Positions 43,855 through 54,220 are shown, counted from the first letter of the stretch. The stretch is 64,000 bases of DNA from Metallibacterium scheffleri (GCF_002077135.1 NZ_LDOS01000001.1:12219-76218); one strand, 5' to 3'. Numbers and translations: made by a program. Notes: generated from the sequence alone by a model not told the origin.

Positions 43855-44664
43855 TCAGGCGCGCGGTGGCAGGCGTGGCAGGCGCATCTCGATGGCCAGC
43901 GGAAGGTGGTCGGAAAACGCCTGCGGTGGCGTCCAGCGGCGCAGCACCTCGATGCCATCACTGACCAGGATGTGGTCGATGGCGCGGCGCGGTCGCCAGC
44001 TCGGGTAGGTCGGCAGCGCGTCGTCCGGCGGCTGCAGTTGGGTGCGCGCGAACACGCGCTGCAGTTCGGGGCCGGGCCAGGCGCAATTCAGATCGCCCAT
44101 CAGCACCGTCGCGCCGCGACCTTGCAGCAGTTCGGCGATGAAGTCGAGCTGGCGCGCGCGCGCCTTCGGCCCCAACGACAGATGCGCGACCAGCACCGTC
44201 AGCCCGGCGGCCTCCGCGCCATAGCGCGCCAGCAGCGCACCGCGCCCGGGAATGCGTCCGGGCAGCGGATAATCCAGCACCTCGCGCGGCGCCATACGGC
44301 TGAGCAGGCCATTGGCCGAGCGCGCCAATTGCGCCACGCGGCGGTTGGGCTGGTCGCTCCAGTACGGCATGCCCGCGGCCTGCGCCAGATATTGCGTCTG
44401 GTTGAGGAAACCCGAGCGCAGGCTGCCGGCATCGGCCTCCTGCAGGCCAACCAGATCGAACTGCGCCACCAGATCCGCAAGGCGATCGAGGTTGGCCTGC
44501 TTGCCCGGACCGGGCAGCACCTGGGTCAGGCCGCGCGTGAAGTACTGGCGATAGCGCGCAATGCTGGCACCGGCGAGGATGTTGCAGCTCAGCAGCCTGA
44601 GCGTGGCGGGCGCCACCGCCGCGCGCGTCGCGTCCGTGCCGTCAGCTTGCCGCCGCGCGGCCAC
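43855..44664 (-). CDS. Endonuclease/exonuclease/phosphatase family protein
   Basis: A 269-residue EEP-superfamily hydrolase, metal-dependent, of the DNase I/sphingomyelinase fold. Visible motifs are LRLLSCNILAG (metal-site Asn), FDLVGLQEADAG (catalytic Glu), VLMGDLNC, AIDHILVSDG and FSDHLPLAIEM (catalytic Asp-His). The substrate could be nucleic acid or a phosphoester lipid. The start is uncertain: GTG 44664, 10 nt after the dsbA stop, is used; GTG 44616 is possible, and the open frame extends into dsbA. There is no export signal, so the protein is probably cytoplasmic. It closes the cytochrome c4-dsbA-dsbA run. Confidence 0.85.
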   Translation of the reverse strand: MAARRQADGTDATRAAVAPATLRLLSCNILAGASIARYRQYFTRGLTQVLPGPGKQANLDRLADLVAQFDLVGLQEADAGSLRSGFLNQTQYLAQAAGMPYWSDQPNRRVAQLARSANGLLSRMAPREVLDYPLPGRIPGRGALLARYGAEAAGLTVLVAHLSLGPKARARQLDFIAELLQGRGATVLMGDLNCAWPGPELQRVFARTQLQPPDDALPTYPSWRPRRAIDHILVSDGIEVLRRWTPPQAFSDHLPLAIEMRLPRLPPRA

Positions 44665-44674
44665 GGGCAATCGC

Positions 44675-45376
44675 TCAGGGCGCGCGCTTGCCGGCGCGCG
44701 CGGCTTGCGCTTGCTGCACCATGAAGCGCGCGACATCCACCAGCTGCTGGTAGCTCTGCACCTCGCCGCTGCGCAGCGCGCCATCGACGACAATGGCCGG
44801 CGTGCCGTTGACGCCCCAGGCCTGCTCCAGGCGCATGGCGCGCTGCATCTGCGCGCTGACCGCGGCCGAACGCGCCACTTTCAGGAACTCGGCGGGCTGG
44901 ATGCCGTAGCGCGCATAGAAACCGGCCAGTTGCTCGAGCGAATGCAGCGGCTCGTGCTTGACCCACAAGGCATCGAACAACGCCTGATTGGCCTTGTCGG
45001 CCACGCCCAGCTTCTGCGCCGCGAAAAACGCACGTGCGAATGGCTCCCACTCGGGCCAGAACACCGCCGGCAGGCGCACGAACTCGGCATCGGCCGGCAG
45101 CGATTTGCGGAGCTGCCCGGCATAAGGCTGGAACTCGAAACAGTGCGGACAGGCGTAGGAAAACACCTCGATCACCTGAATGCGCCTGGCTGCGGGATTC
45201 AGCGGTTGCGCCGGGGTGATGGTCTTGTAGGCCACGCCGGGCTGGTACATCACCATCGAGGGGCCGCCAACCTGCGCCAGCGCCGCCTGTGTCACACCAG
45301 CCAGCAGCACGCAGGCAGCCAGCAGCAGGCGCCTGCACAGGGCGAACGCGGCAGGCTTGATCCGGACATGCTTCAT
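44675..45376 (-). CDS. dsbA: Thiol:disulfide interchange protein DsbA
   Basis: A periplasmic thioredoxin-fold oxidase that introduces disulfides into exported proteins. The 233-residue precursor has a signal peptide (LLLAACVLLAGVTQAALA), the active site SYACPHCFEFQP and a cis-Pro loop VNGTPAIVV. CPHC is the same as the E. coli DsbA active site. The start ATG 45376 lies 10 nt after the stop of the lipoprotein DsbA gene, and an EEP hydrolase gene follows after 10 nt. DsbB is not in the window. Confidence 0.94.
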   Translation of the reverse strand: MKHVRIKPAAFALCRRLLLAACVLLAGVTQAALAQVGGPSMVMYQPGVAYKTITPAQPLNPAARRIQVIEVFSYACPHCFEFQPYAGQLRKSLPADAEFVRLPAVFWPEWEPFARAFFAAQKLGVADKANQALFDALWVKHEPLHSLEQLAGFYARYGIQPAEFLKVARSAAVSAQMQRAMRLEQAWGVNGTPAIVVDGALRSGEVQSYQQLVDVARFMVQQAQAARAGKRAP

Positions 45377-45386
45377 CGACACATCC

Positions 45387-46283
45387 TCACTGTTGCAAGT
45401 GCATCGCGGCGGCTTCTTTCTGCGCCAGGTAATGCACCAGTTCCTGGGTTTGCGCCAAGCCGCCGGCCGAAGCCACATCGAGCCGGTAAGTTCCGTTGAC
45501 CACGATGGTGGGCGTGCTGTCCACGCCGTAGGCCTTGATCAACTGATCGGCGCGTTTCATCTTGGCCCGCACCGCGAACGAGTCCGCCGTGGCCTCGAAG
45601 GTGGCGGCATCGGCACCATGTCTGGCATAAAACTTGGCGATGTCGGCGATGGTGGGCAGATTCTTCTTGACGTGCGGCTGCGAGGTACCCAGACCATCGT
45701 AGGTATTGAGCGGGCCGCCGGGAGTCCAGATCGCCTTGAACATGGCGTCGTGCGTGGCCGGGTTGTCCAGGCCCAGCGCCTGCGCGGTGTAGTAAGCACG
45801 CTGGAACGTCGGCCAATCCTCGGGCGGAATGAACGCGGCCGGCAGGTACTGCCAGTGCACGTAGGCCGGCATGCTCTTGCGGATGGCATCGGCCATCGGC
45901 TGGAACTGGTTGCAAGCCGGACAACCCCAGGAGAACACCTCGGTCACCACCACGTGATCGGCATGGTCGGTGGGCACGGCGGGTTCGATGCGGAAATAGT
46001 TCTTGCCCTCGACCCACTTGCCGGTATCCGCGGGCGCGGCGACCGGTGTGCCGCCAGCGCTGGCCGCGCCGGGCGCACTGGCTGCGGACGCGACGCTGGC
46101 TGACACGGCCGGCGCCGCGCTGGCCGCTGCGGCAGGCGCGGTACTGGCCGTCGCCGCGGGTGCTGCGCTGGCAGCTGGCGCAGGCGCGGCCATCGATGCA
46201 GCGGAACCGGACGGCGGCTGCGAGGACGAACAGCCCGCCAGCAACAAGACCAGCGCTGCGGCCGCGATCAGGGACTTCAACAT
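45387..46283 (-). CDS. DsbA-like lipoprotein
   Basis: A 298-residue DsbA-family protein with a lipoprotein signal (ALVLLLAGC, lipid Cys at ~18), a Ser/Ala/Pro-rich linker of about 65 residues, and a thioredoxin-fold domain with active site SWGCPACNQFQPM and cis-Pro loop VDSTPTIVV. CPAC differs from the CPHC of the adjacent DsbA and may shift the redox potential or partner. With Ser-Ser after the lipid Cys and no Asp at +2, it may be sorted to the outer membrane. It is second in the cytochrome c4-dsbA-dsbA-EEP unit, spaced 33 and 10 nt. Confidence 0.9.
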   Translation of the reverse strand: MLKSLIAAAALVLLLAGCSSSQPPSGSAASMAAPAPAASAAPAATASTAPAAAASAAPAVSASVASAASAPGAASAGGTPVAAPADTGKWVEGKNYFRIEPAVPTDHADHVVVTEVFSWGCPACNQFQPMADAIRKSMPAYVHWQYLPAAFIPPEDWPTFQRAYYTAQALGLDNPATHDAMFKAIWTPGGPLNTYDGLGTSQPHVKKNLPTIADIAKFYARHGADAATFEATADSFAVRAKMKRADQLIKAYGVDSTPTIVVNGTYRLDVASAGGLAQTQELVHYLAQKEAAAMHLQQ

Positions 46284-46316
46284 CGGGCAATCCTCGTGGT
46301 GCGGGCGTGGCCGCGG

Positions 46317-47012
46317 TTACTGCTGGGGCGGGTTCGTGGCGAAGGCGGCGTTGTTCACCGTCGGCTGCGTGGGCACGATCGGTGTCGCCGTGTGCAAGCC
46401 GGCGATGTAACTGGCCACGTCGGCGATCTGCGCGGCGGTCAGGCGCCTGGCGATGGTCGGCATGATCTCGGCGTGGGTGGTCTTGCCCCAGGTCGTGCCG
46501 TCGTGCCACGCGGTCAACACCGTACGCAGATAGGTCGTGTGCTGCCCGGCCAGGTGCGGGTAGACCGCGCCGGGATTGCCGCGCCCGTCCGGGCCATGGC
46601 AGGCCATGCAGGCCGGCACACCGCTGGCACGATCACCGCCGCGATACACCGCCTGGCCGACGGCGACGGCCTTGGGATCCGCCACGCCGGTGATGATCTT
46701 CTGCGCCGAGAAATACGCCGCCAGATCGGCCATGTCCTGATTGCTCAGCGGCATGGCCATGCCCAGCATGATCGGGTTCTGGCGCACGCCGGTCTTGAAC
46801 AGCACCAACTGGCGATAGATGTAACTGGCCTGCTGTCCGGCCAGTTTGGGGTATTGCGGATCGGTCGAATTGCCATCCATGCCGTGGCAGGCGGCGCAGA
46901 TCGCCGACTTGGCCTTGCCCGCCGCGACCGTGCCCGCGGGCATGGCGCCCTCGGCATGCGCGCCGGCGGCGATGAGGATCGCGCCCAGAATCATCATGCT
47001 GCCCAGCTTCAT
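46317..47012 (-). CDS. Cytochrome c4, diheme
   Basis: A 231-residue periplasmic diheme cytochrome c. The signal peptide (MMILGAILIAAGAHA) is followed by two cytochrome c domains, each with a CxxCH heme site: ICAACHGMDGNS and ACMACHGPDGRG. Axial methionines are plausible in the GMAMPLSNQDM and EIMPTIARRL stretches. Cytochrome c4 donates electrons to terminal oxidases. A strong GGAGAAGG site precedes ATG 47012. It is the first gene of the redox operon with two DsbA proteins, and it is divergent from engB. A shorter or longer start is unlikely. Confidence 0.93.
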   Translation of the reverse strand: MKLGSMMILGAILIAAGAHAEGAMPAGTVAAGKAKSAICAACHGMDGNSTDPQYPKLAGQQASYIYRQLVLFKTGVRQNPIMLGMAMPLSNQDMADLAAYFSAQKIITGVADPKAVAVGQAVYRGGDRASGVPACMACHGPDGRGNPGAVYPHLAGQHTTYLRTVLTAWHDGTTWGKTTHAEIMPTIARRLTAAQIADVASYIAGLHTATPIVPTQPTVNNAAFATNPPQQ

Positions 47013-47156
47013 GTGCCTTCTCCGCAGAGGCCGATCGGGTGCCGCCGGTGTCGCCCCTCCCCGTTTGCCCGCGGCGCGGCGGGACGGCGCGTACGAGCGC
47101 TGGATTATCCTTGTGCCCCCGGAGACGGTCAAACGCTCCGCACCCGCGGTAAACCG

Positions 47157-47777
47157 ATGCCCAGCAATCCCCTCCACGGCGCCAGCTTCGCGCTGTCCAC
47201 GCCCGAACCGCTGCAATTGCCCGCCGACAGTGGCGCCGAGATCGCTTTTGCCGGGCGCTCCAACGCCGGCAAGTCCAGCGCGCTCAACGTACTGGTGGGC
47301 GTGCACGGCTTGGCGCGCACCTCACGCACGCCCGGCCGCACCCAGCATCTGGTGGCATTCGTGTTGCCCGACGGTCGCCGTCTGGTGGATCTGCCCGGTT
47401 ATGGCTACGCCAAGGTGCCGGAGGCCGTGCGCGCGCAGTGGCGCGATGCACTGGAAGGCTACCTGATGCGGCGCCGCAGCCTGCGCGCGCTGGCGCTGGT
47501 GATGGACATCCGCCATCCGTTGACTCCGTTCGACCAGCAGATGCTGGCGTTCTGCGCCGCGCACGCGCTGCCCTGCCACGTGCTGCTGACCAAGGCCGAC
47601 AAGCTCGGTCGTGGCCAGACCGCGCAAACGCTGCTGGCGGTGCAACGCGAACTGGCGCAACTGCATGGCGTGCTCTCGGTGCAGGTGTTCTCGGCCACGG
47701 CGGGTACCGGCGTGGAAGCCGCGCGCGGCGTGCTGACGCGACTGCTGGGCGGACCGCCGCGCGCGATCATCACCTGA
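47157..47777 (+). CDS. engB: Ribosome biogenesis GTPase EngB (YsxC/YihA)
   Basis: EngB is an essential small GTPase used in assembly of the large ribosomal subunit. The 206-residue protein shows G1 GRSNAGKSS (residues 33-41), the TSRTPGRTQ switch region, G3 VDLPGYGYAKV, G4 LTKADKLGRG and G5 FSATAG. Length and order are standard. It is divergent from the cytochrome c4 operon over a 144-nt gap, the usual xanthomonad arrangement, and converges on the fRMsr gene with an 8-nt gap. Confidence 0.95.
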   Translation: MPSNPLHGASFALSTPEPLQLPADSGAEIAFAGRSNAGKSSALNVLVGVHGLARTSRTPGRTQHLVAFVLPDGRRLVDLPGYGYAKVPEAVRAQWRDALEGYLMRRRSLRALALVMDIRHPLTPFDQQMLAFCAAHALPCHVLLTKADKLGRGQTAQTLLAVQRELAQLHGVLSVQVFSATAGTGVEAARGVLTRLLGGPPRAIIT

Positions 47778-47785
47778 GCCACGCA

Positions 47786-48277
47786 TCAATCGATGCTGGC
47801 CATGAACACCCGACACAACGCTTCCATGCCGGCCTCGTCTTCGGCGTCGAAGCGCGCGGGCACGGGGCTGTCCACATCCCACACGCCCAGCAGCGTGCCA
47901 TCGCCACGCTGCAGCGGCACCACGATCTCGCTGCGCGAGGCGGCATCGCAGGCGATGTGGCCGGGAAAGTCGTTGACGTCCTGCACCCGCTGCGTGCGTC
48001 GCGTGACCGCGGCGGTGCCGCACACGCCACGCCCGCGGGCGATGCGCACGCAGGCTGGCTTGCCCTGGAATGGACCGACCAACAGATCGCCATCGGGCTT
48101 GAGCAGATAAAACCCGCACCAGTTGAGCAGCGGCACCTGTTGCCACACCAGCGCCGCGAAATTGGCGGCGTTGGCGATCAGGTCGCGCTCGCTGCCCAGC
48201 AACGCTGCCGTTTCGCGCAGCAACGCGGCGTACAGATCGCGCTTGGGCAAATGTTCGAGATTGCTGATCGCGTGCAT
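47786..48277 (-). CDS. msrC: Free methionine-(R)-sulfoxide reductase, GAF domain
   Basis: fRMsr reduces free methionine-R-sulfoxide back to methionine. The 163-residue protein is a single GAF domain with the three family cysteines in LLNWCGFYLL-type context: PACVRIARGRGVCGTA (two Cys) and HIACDAASRSEIVVPL (third Cys). WDVDSPVPARFDAED ends the domain. The start is ATG 48277. It is divergent from bioD (64-nt gap). The frame is open upstream to 48499, but that sequence runs through bioD and is not family-like. Confidence 0.93.
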   Translation of the reverse strand: MHAISNLEHLPKRDLYAALLRETAALLGSERDLIANAANFAALVWQQVPLLNWCGFYLLKPDGDLLVGPFQGKPACVRIARGRGVCGTAAVTRRTQRVQDVNDFPGHIACDAASRSEIVVPLQRGDGTLLGVWDVDSPVPARFDAEDEAGMEALCRVFMASID

Positions 48278-48341
48278 GGATGACCTGCCACCGGAATCGG
48301 CTGACAATGATGGCACCGCGCAACCGCAACGGCGTGAAGCC

Positions 48342-49034
48342 ATGCACGACAGCGTATTCATTACCGGCACCGACACCGGCATCGGCAAGACCTTCGTCAG
48401 CGTGGCGTTGCTGCATGCGCTGCGCGCCGCGGGTCTGCGCGCGGTCGGCATGAAGCCGGTGGCCAGCGGCTGCACACGAACCGCTGATGGATTGCGCAAC
48501 GACGACGCGCTGGCGCTGCAGGCGGCCAGCGCGCCGTGCCCCGATTACGCACGGGTCAATCCACTGGCCTTCGCCGCGCCGGTTTCGCCGCATCTGGCCG
48601 CCGCCGCGGAAGGCCGGCACATCACCCTGGAGCCCATCCACGCGGCGTTTGCGCAACTCGGCGCGCTGGCCGATACGCGCGTGGTCGAAGGTGTCGGCGG
48701 CTGGCTGGCACCCCTGTCCGACACGCTGCTGGCCGGCGATCTGGCGCGCGCACTGCGCCTGCCGGTGATCCTGGTAGTGGGCCTGCGTCTGGGTTGCCTG
48801 AATCATGCGTTGCTCAGCGCGCGCGCGATCCACGCCGATGGCTGCGAGCTGCTGGGCTGGATCGGCAACCGCATCGACCCGGACATGCTCGAACCCGATG
48901 GCAACCTGGACACCTTGCGCGCGCACCTGCCGGCGCCGTGCCTGGGCGTGATCGACTACCGCGCCGACGCGGCCAGCGCGGCGCGCGCATTGGCGCCTGC
49001 CGTGGCCGCCCTGCGATCATGCGCGCAACGCTGA
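48342..49034 (+). CDS. bioD: Dethiobiotin synthetase
   Basis: BioD closes the ureido ring of dethiobiotin from DAPA, CO2 and ATP in biotin synthesis. The 230-residue product starts MHDSVFITGTDTGIGKTFVS with the Walker A (residues ~9-17), then MKPVASGC, the NPLAFAAPVSPHLAAAAEG stretch, VEGVGGWLAPL and the GNRID motif. No other biotin gene is nearby. It overlaps nothing; a short unknown gene follows after 12 nt on the same strand. Confidence 0.94.
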   Translation: MHDSVFITGTDTGIGKTFVSVALLHALRAAGLRAVGMKPVASGCTRTADGLRNDDALALQAASAPCPDYARVNPLAFAAPVSPHLAAAAEGRHITLEPIHAAFAQLGALADTRVVEGVGGWLAPLSDTLLAGDLARALRLPVILVVGLRLGCLNHALLSARAIHADGCELLGWIGNRIDPDMLEPDGNLDTLRAHLPAPCLGVIDYRADAASAARALAPAVAALRSCAQR

Positions 49035-49046
49035 CGGACATTCCCC

Positions 49047-49382
49047 ATGAGCCTGTTCCTGATCCACATCGAGCATTACACCCGCGCGCACGGCACCGAG
49101 CCCGCGCTGGCCTTTGCCGGCGGCAGCCCCGAGGCGCTGGCCGAGGCCATCGAAGACGCGCTGCGCAACCCCGCGCTGTTCACGCGCTGGTGCGCATTGC
49201 AGCACGACCCGGACAAGGTGCCGGCCGAACTGGGTGCGCTTGATCCCGGCGCCAGCGTGCGCGCCGACCAGCGTGACCTGCACGTCGAGCTGGAGATCCA
49301 CAGCGCACTGCCGATGAAACTCATCGCGCAGCGCCTGACCTGGCTGATCGGCCCGCACTGGGACGTGCGCAACATCAAATGA
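49047..49382 (+). CDS. Conserved hypothetical protein, 111 aa
   Basis: Not recognised. A small, soluble, mixed alpha/beta protein: MSLFLIHIEHYTRAHG, an acidic helix (PEALAEAIEDALRNPALF), and a C-terminal part with VELEIHSALPMKLIAQRLTWLIG. I see no catalytic motif, membrane helix or metal site. The codon usage is like its neighbours, and it sits between bioD (12 nt) and the methyltransferase (4 nt), so it is probably translated as part of that run. Confidence 0.75.
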   Translation: MSLFLIHIEHYTRAHGTEPALAFAGGSPEALAEAIEDALRNPALFTRWCALQHDPDKVPAELGALDPGASVRADQRDLHVELEIHSALPMKLIAQRLTWLIGPHWDVRNIK

Positions 49383-49386
49383 CGCG

Positions 49387-50190
49387 ATGAGCTGCCCGAT
49401 CTGCCGCGGCGCCGAAGCGCCCTTCGCCAGCGCCACGGTGCTGCGCAAATACGCCGCGCAGTATGTGCGCTGCGGCGACTGCGGCTACGTGCGCGCGGCC
49501 GATCCGCACTGGCTGTCCGAGGCTTACAGCGACAGCGCCATCACCACGCTGGATACCGGCATCGTGGCACGCAATCTGGACCTCGCCGAGCGCACCGCCG
49601 CGCTGCTGGCTTGGCACTGGCCGCAGGCCGGCGCGTGCCTGGATCACGGCGCCGGCAGCGGCCTGCTGGTGCGCCTGCTGCGCGATCGCGGCTACGATTT
49701 CCGCTGGCGCGATCCCTATTGCGCGAATCTCTATGCGCGCGGCTTCGAGGCGCAGCCCGACGCGCACTACGACCTCGCCACCGCGTTCGAAGTGATCGAG
49801 CACCTGCCCGATCCGCTGCAGATGCTGGCCACGCTGGCCGCCGAGGCCGACGTGCTGGTGCTCAGCAGCGAGCTGCTGCCGGCGACGCGCAACCGTCCCG
49901 GCGAATGGCATTACTACATGCTCGACAGCGGCCAGCACATCGGTTTCTTCAGCGTGCCGGCGCTGGCCGCGGCGGCGCGGCGGCTGGGCCTGCAACTGGC
50001 CAGCGACGGCCGCTGGCTGCACGTACTGAGCCGGCGCGTGCCCTCGCCGCGCTTCATGCGCCTGCTGCGCAAGCGGCGCTGGCGGCACTGGCTGCTGCGC
50101 CACCGGCGCCGCGCCACGCTGGCGTGGAGCGACCAGGCCGCGCTGCAGGCACGCATCGACGCTGCGGCGGCACACGACGCCACGCCCTGA
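49387..50190 (+). CDS. Class I SAM-dependent methyltransferase with N-terminal Cys motifs
   Basis: A 267-residue protein with an N-terminal zinc-ribbon-like pair of CxxC motifs (SCPICRGAE and RCGDCGYVR), a class I methyltransferase core with motif I CLDHGAGSGLLVRLL (glycine-rich SAM site) and a following TAFEVIEHLPDP stretch typical of class I methyltransferases, and a basic C-terminus (RLLRKRRWRHWLLRHRRRA). The substrate is unknown; the layout is like methyltransferases of LPS or polysaccharide loci, but no such neighbour is present. It starts 4 nt after the 111-residue gene and precedes icd by ~100 nt. Confidence 0.82.
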   Translation: MSCPICRGAEAPFASATVLRKYAAQYVRCGDCGYVRAADPHWLSEAYSDSAITTLDTGIVARNLDLAERTAALLAWHWPQAGACLDHGAGSGLLVRLLRDRGYDFRWRDPYCANLYARGFEAQPDAHYDLATAFEVIEHLPDPLQMLATLAAEADVLVLSSELLPATRNRPGEWHYYMLDSGQHIGFFSVPALAAAARRLGLQLASDGRWLHVLSRRVPSPRFMRLLRKRRWRHWLLRHRRRATLAWSDQAALQARIDAAAAHDATP

Positions 50191-50287
50191 TCCGGCGCAC
50201 CGCGGGCACGCCGCGCTTTCTGCACGCGCGGCAACGCGCGACAATGGCGCTTTCGCGGCGCCGCCGCAGTGACCATCAGGAGATCCC

Positions 50288-51616
<1,329 letters not shown>

Positions 51617-51684
51617 ACCGCCGCATCACCGGCGCGCCGTCATCGGGCGCGCCGGTCCCATTCTGCAGCACGCATGAGCACCGC

Positions 51685-52395
51685 ATGCAAAAGACCGCGA
51701 TCCTGATCGATGGCGCCTACTTCCTGGCGCGCTACCGCAAGGTCTACGAAGACCGTGATGGCAACGACGCGCGCACCGTGTCGCGCACCCTGTTCGGCAT
51801 GGCGCTGGACCACCTCAAGCAGCTCGAGCGGCCCAAAGACGCGCTGTACCGCATCTTTTTCTACGATTGCGCGCCGCTGGAGAAGGTGTTCGAACGCCCG
51901 GTCAGCGGCAGTTCGATCGATTTCGGCGCCAGCGCCTCGGCGGTCTTTCGCCGCGAACTGCACAACGAGCTCAAGCGCGTGCGCAAGCTGGCTCTGCGCC
52001 TGGGTCGTCTGGCCGAGCGCGGCGAGTGGGTGCTGAAGCGCCACGCGCTGCAGGATCTGCGCAACGGCGCGCTGCGCTGGGAGCATCTGCGTGACGAGCA
52101 CTTCGAGCTCGACCTGCGGCAGACCCAGGTGGACATGAAGATCGGCCTGGACATCGCCAGCCTCGCGCACAAGCGCCTGGTCGACCAGATCGTGCTGGTC
52201 ACCGGCGATGCCGACTTCGTGCCCGCCGCCAAGCTGGCGCGGCGCGAGGGCATCGACGTGATCCTCGACCCGATGTGGCAGGGCGTCTCGCCGGCGCTGC
52301 AGGAGCACGTCGATGGCCTGCAGTCGGTCTGCCCGCGGCCGGGCAGTCCGCAGCCGCCACGCAGCGCCAGCGAGCTCCCGGCCGGCGACGCCTGA
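51685..52395 (+). CDS. NYN-domain protein (LabA/DUF88-type predicted nuclease)
   Basis: A 236-residue protein with a PIN-like NYN domain. Motifs in order: AILIDGAYFLARYRKV, a QTQVDMKIGLDIASLA stretch, and QIVLVTGDADFVPAAKLARREGIDVIL. The Asp residues in these motifs are the expected metal-binding set (IDG, VDMKIGLD, GDADF). NYN proteins are predicted RNases; bacterial targets are largely unknown. ATG 51685 gives a normal N-terminus. It follows icd after 68 nt and precedes the pseudouridine synthase by 6 nt, which suggests a shared transcript and an RNA-related role. Confidence 0.85.
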   Translation: MQKTAILIDGAYFLARYRKVYEDRDGNDARTVSRTLFGMALDHLKQLERPKDALYRIFFYDCAPLEKVFERPVSGSSIDFGASASAVFRRELHNELKRVRKLALRLGRLAERGEWVLKRHALQDLRNGALRWEHLRDEHFELDLRQTQVDMKIGLDIASLAHKRLVDQIVLVTGDADFVPAAKLARREGIDVILDPMWQGVSPALQEHVDGLQSVCPRPGSPQPPRSASELPAGDA

Positions 52396-52401
52396 GCACG
52401 C

Positions 52402-52983
52402 ATGCGTGTGCTGCTCAACAAGCCCTGGGGCACGCTGAGCCAGTTCACCGATCGTGACGGACGCGCCACGCTGGCCGCGTTGCTGCCACCGGCCGTGACG
52501 CCGCCGCCTGGCGCACCCCGCGCCGATGACCCGCGCTGGCGGCACCTGTACGCGGCGGGGCGCCTGGATCACGACTCCGAGGGCTTGCTGCTGCTCACCG
52601 ACGAGGGCGCGCTCGTGCAGCACCTCACCGATCCGCGCCGGCACGCGCCGAAGACCTATCTGGTGCAGATCGAACGCGAACCACAGGCCGCCGCGCTGCA
52701 AGCGCTGCGCGGCGGCGTGGTGCTGCGCGACGGGCCCACGCGCACGGCCGAGGTGGAGCGCGTGCCGGCGCCGGACTGGCTGTGGCCGCGCGACCCGCCG
52801 ATCCGCCAGCGCAAGAACGTGGCCGACGCCTGGCTGCGGATCACCCTGCGCGAGGGCCGCAACCGCCAGATCCGGCGCATGACCGCCGCCGTGGGCCATC
52901 CGACCTTGCGCCTGGTGCGCATCGCCATAGGCCCGTGGCGACTGGACGGCTTGCCGCCAGGCGCGATGCGCATGGCGGACTGA
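52402..52983 (+). CDS. rluE: RluE-type 23S rRNA pseudouridine synthase
   Basis: RsuA-family enzymes convert a uridine in rRNA to pseudouridine; RluE in E. coli modifies U2457 of 23S rRNA. The 193-residue protein begins [20 protein letters not shown], has the catalytic motif [20 protein letters not shown] with the essential Asp, and [19 protein letters not shown]. Lack of an S4 domain and its short length point to RluE and not RluB or RluF. Its gene lies 6 nt after the NYN gene. The exact uridine modified is inferred from family. Confidence 0.92.
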   Translation: MRVLLNKPWGTLSQFTDRDGRATLAALLPPAVTPPPGAPRADDPRWRHLYAAGRLDHDSEGLLLLTDEGALVQHLTDPRRHAPKTYLVQIEREPQAAALQALRGGVVLRDGPTRTAEVERVPAPDWLWPRDPPIRQRKNVADAWLRITLREGRNRQIRRMTAAVGHPTLRLVRIAIGPWRLDGLPPGAMRMAD

Positions 52984-53107
52984 CCCTTGCCATCGCCTGC
53001 ACCGTGTACCCGGCTACATGGCGTTTACAAACCGGCGCGCATACTTGATCGGAAGCGTATTGCCGCAATCTCCAACATTCGTCCCGCAACCCACAAGGAG
53101 CCTCTCC

Positions 53108-54181
53108 ATGTCCAATACCGCTGCTTACGCCGCACCTGCAGCCAAGGCACCGCTGGCACCGTACCGCATCGAGCGCCGCGCGCCCGGCGCGCACGAGGTG
53201 CAGATCGACATCAAATACTGCGGTGTCTGTCATTCCGACATCCACCAGGTGCGCGACGAATGGGGCGGCTCGGTGTTCCCCATGGTGCCCGGTCACGAGA
53301 TCGTCGGCGTGGTCAGCCAAGTGGGCAGCCAGGTCGGCAAGTGGAAGCTGGGCGATGTGGTCGGCGTCGGCTGTTTCGTCGATTCCTGCCGCCATTGCGA
53401 GGCCTGCAAGGAAGGCGAGGAGCAGTTCTGCGCCGAGGGCATGAGCGCCACTTACAACGGTTATGAGCGCAAGCCTGGCGGCGGCCTGGACACGACCCGG
53501 CCGACCTACGGCGGCTACTCCACGCGCATCACCGTGGACGAGAACTACGTGCTGCGCATCCCGGCGAACATGCCGCTGGAGCGTGCCGCGCCGCTGCTGT
53601 GCGCCGGCATCACCACGTACTCGCCGCTGCGTCATTTCGGCGTCAAGGCCGGCGACCGGATCGCCGTGGTGGGTCTGGGCGGTCTGGGTCACATGGCGGT
53701 GAAGATCGCCAAGGCCATGGGCGCGCACGTGACCGTGCTCAGCCATTCGGCCGGCAAGCGCGAGGATGCGCTGCGGCTGGGCGCCGATGACTTCCTGGTG
53801 ACCGGGGACGAAACTGTGTTCAAGCAGCACGCCGGGCGCTTCGATTTCATCCTCGACACGATCTCGGCGCAGCACGATTACAACGCCTATCTGGGCCTGT
53901 TGCGCCGCGACGGCACCATGGTGCTGGTCGGCGTGCCCGACCCGACGCCGGTGCACGCGTTCTCGCTGATCGGCGGGCGCAAGCGCTTGGCCGGTTCGCT
54001 GATCGGCGGCATCCGCGAGACACAGGAAATGCTGGACTTCTGCGCCGCGCACGACGTGGCCGCGGACATCGAGCTGATCCCGATCCAGCAGATCAACGCG
54101 GCCTACGAACGCATGCTCAAGGGCGACGTGCGCTACCGCTTCGTGATCGACATCGCCAGCCTCGACCAGGCCGCCGCGTAA
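53108..54181 (+). CDS. Zinc-dependent alcohol dehydrogenase, YahK-type
   Basis: A 357-residue medium-chain, NAD(P)-dependent alcohol/aldehyde reductase of the YahK/CAD family. Catalytic zinc ligands are in [10 protein letters not shown] and VPGHEIVG, structural zinc Cys in the [20 protein letters not shown] segment, and the Rossmann motif is [15 protein letters not shown]. YahK reduces aldehydes with NADPH; NADP preference is plausible here. The ATG at 53108 follows AAGGAGCC. It converges with yajQ over a 39-nt gap carrying a GC-rich hairpin. Confidence 0.93.
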   Translation: MSNTAAYAAPAAKAPLAPYRIERRAPGAHEVQIDIKYCGVCHSDIHQVRDEWGGSVFPMVPGHEIVGVVSQVGSQVGKWKLGDVVGVGCFVDSCRHCEACKEGEEQFCAEGMSATYNGYERKPGGGLDTTRPTYGGYSTRITVDENYVLRIPANMPLERAAPLLCAGITTYSPLRHFGVKAGDRIAVVGLGGLGHMAVKIAKAMGAHVTVLSHSAGKREDALRLGADDFLVTGDETVFKQHAGRFDFILDTISAQHDYNAYLGLLRRDGTMVLVGVPDPTPVHAFSLIGGRKRLAGSLIGGIRETQEMLDFCAAHDVAADIELIPIQQINAAYERMLKGDVRYRFVIDIASLDQAAA

Positions 54182-54191
54182 ACCCCGGCGA

Positions 54192-54211
54192 CGCGCGCCG
54201 CCTGGCGCGCG
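54192..54211. terminator. 8-bp GC hairpin between convergent genes
   Basis: CGCGCGCC and GGCGCGCG flank the loop GCCT between the stop codons of the alcohol dehydrogenase and yajQ. There is no T-tract; a bidirectional terminator is inferred from position. Confidence 0.45.
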
Positions 54212-54220
54212 CCGCTACGC

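Noticed and set aside
45387-46283. Long Ala/Ser/Pro stretch in the lipoprotein DsbA as a sign of frameshift
   Set aside because: The frame is continuous from lipobox to the C-terminus, and flexible linkers of this composition are usual for outer-membrane-anchored proteins.
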